Of a DNA stretch of 64,000 nucleotides, positions 63,387 to 64,000 are shown in pieces. The stretch's first letter is position 1, and every line of letters begins with the position of its first letter. The position numbers and the translations under genes were made by a program. The notes below the pieces were generated by a model. The model was given only the letters and a program-made list of their open reading frames with translations. It ran no database searches and had not been told where the DNA came from. The DNA lies in assembly GCA_023101725.1 (NCBI GenBank), contig JALJCO010003416.1:23383-87382 (forward strand), read 5' to 3'. The stretch is from Atherinomorus stipes (Eukaryota > Chordata > Actinopteri > Atheriniformes > Atherinidae).

Positions 63387-64000
63387 ATACAGTAAAAACA
63401 CAAAACCTCTACACGCAGATGGAAACCCACGCAGTAGAAAACACGGAGCTGCAGGAACAGAGACATTATAAAATAAAATTGAGAGTGGTCATCATCAGCA
63501 TCAGTTCATATTACTTTTTTCAAAGTGCATGTTACTTAAGTCATATGCTACTGGAAAGACTAAAAAAATATAATTAAGACATTGAAATAATCTAGTACAT
63601 TTATTCCATCGAAAAATGTTATCAAACATTAGATAAAGCTTTGATTATTCCAAAACAGGGACGTTTATAGAATTATTTTAAAGCAACAGGCAAGTGCACA
63701 GAGTGCAAAATTATACATAAGGATTGAAAGATATAATATAAGAGGTGGACTAGTAAAAAACCTAGATTAATGATTTTCTGGAAATGAAATATACTAAATA
63801 TGATACAGCTCACTCTTGATTGCATATAAGTACCCTTTTGTGTTACGTGTGAAATAAATAAAGAATGATTACATACAGGTACTTTAGCCCATTATTATTT
63901 CCCGATTCCCCAAGAGCTGAGTTTAACGAAATTCTATCAGTCTTTTTTGGATCATTTGGATCTATGAAGCTTAAATATGAAAAGTATCGGTATCGGTATT
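63387..64000. other. unassigned; repeat begins at window edge
   Basis: The last 15 bases, ATCGGTATCGGTATT, look like the start of a fish hAT-like repeat with GTATCGG motifs, cut by the window edge. The remainder is AT-rich and unassigned. Confidence 0.3.

Overview
This 64-kb window reads as nuclear DNA of a ray-finned (teleost) fish, most likely from a large intron or gene-poor intergenic block. The evidence is its repeat content: a Rex3/RTE-like LINE tail, L2/CR1-type and L1-type LINE fragments, a Tc1-like remnant, PIF/Harbinger, hAT and T2/Kolobok-type non-autonomous elements, and many (CA)n, (TA)n and TTA/TTG microsatellites. I found no intact protein-coding gene, tRNA, rRNA or CRISPR array. 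Every open reading frame is short, and those I recognise are decayed transposon coding sequence. The species cannot be named from this alone.

Layout. 0-6 kb: Rex3-like LINE 3' end, a 1.26-kb hAT-like element with 8-bp target duplications, and a palindromic MITE with a trinucleotide core that surrounds a Tc1 transposase remnant. 6-13.5 kb: mostly unique sequence with a pyrimidine-rich stretch, the first of three Harbinger-like elements (8905-9839), and an L1-type ORF2 C-terminal fragment on the minus strand. 13.9-16.8 kb: a block bounded by ACTGTAAA-type inverted ends. 17.2-18.7 kb: a minus-strand L2-type LINE interrupted by a 489-bp element with perfect 15-bp inverted repeats and a TTA duplication. 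18.8-20.5 kb: a hAT-like element. 21-26.5 kb: a LINE C-terminus, a perfect 18-bp hairpin, a hAT-like element, and a hAT-like element (25444-26401) inserted into a degenerate tandem repeat with an exact CCGTTATA duplication.

27.4-28.5 kb and 31.65-32.6 kb are abnormal purine/adenine-rich tracts that may be assembly artefacts. Between them lies a 1.2-kb element with GAGACACTACAGG ends. 32.9-33.4 kb is a deleted sister of the 25.4-kb element. 34.7-35.6 kb is the second Harbinger-like copy. 37.6-38.5 and 50.1-50.8 kb are two foldback elements with ~240-bp (first copy) arms, each flanked by TTAA. 38.9-41.9 kb holds several smaller MITEs and a near-perfect palindrome. 45.3-46.7 kb is the third Harbinger-like copy, itself invaded by another element. 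49.6-53.5 kb carries further Harbinger-like and LINE remnants. 53.5-64 kb is mostly unassigned, with a 14-bp minisatellite, a transposon-type ORF relic, a repeat dimer and another MITE.

The genes do not form a pathway. The value of the window is transposon stratigraphy: several nested insertions, related copies within 37 kb that allow consensus building, and one small repeated peptide that places a non-autonomous family in PIF/Harbinger. Assignments rest on motif recognition by eye; no database search was run.
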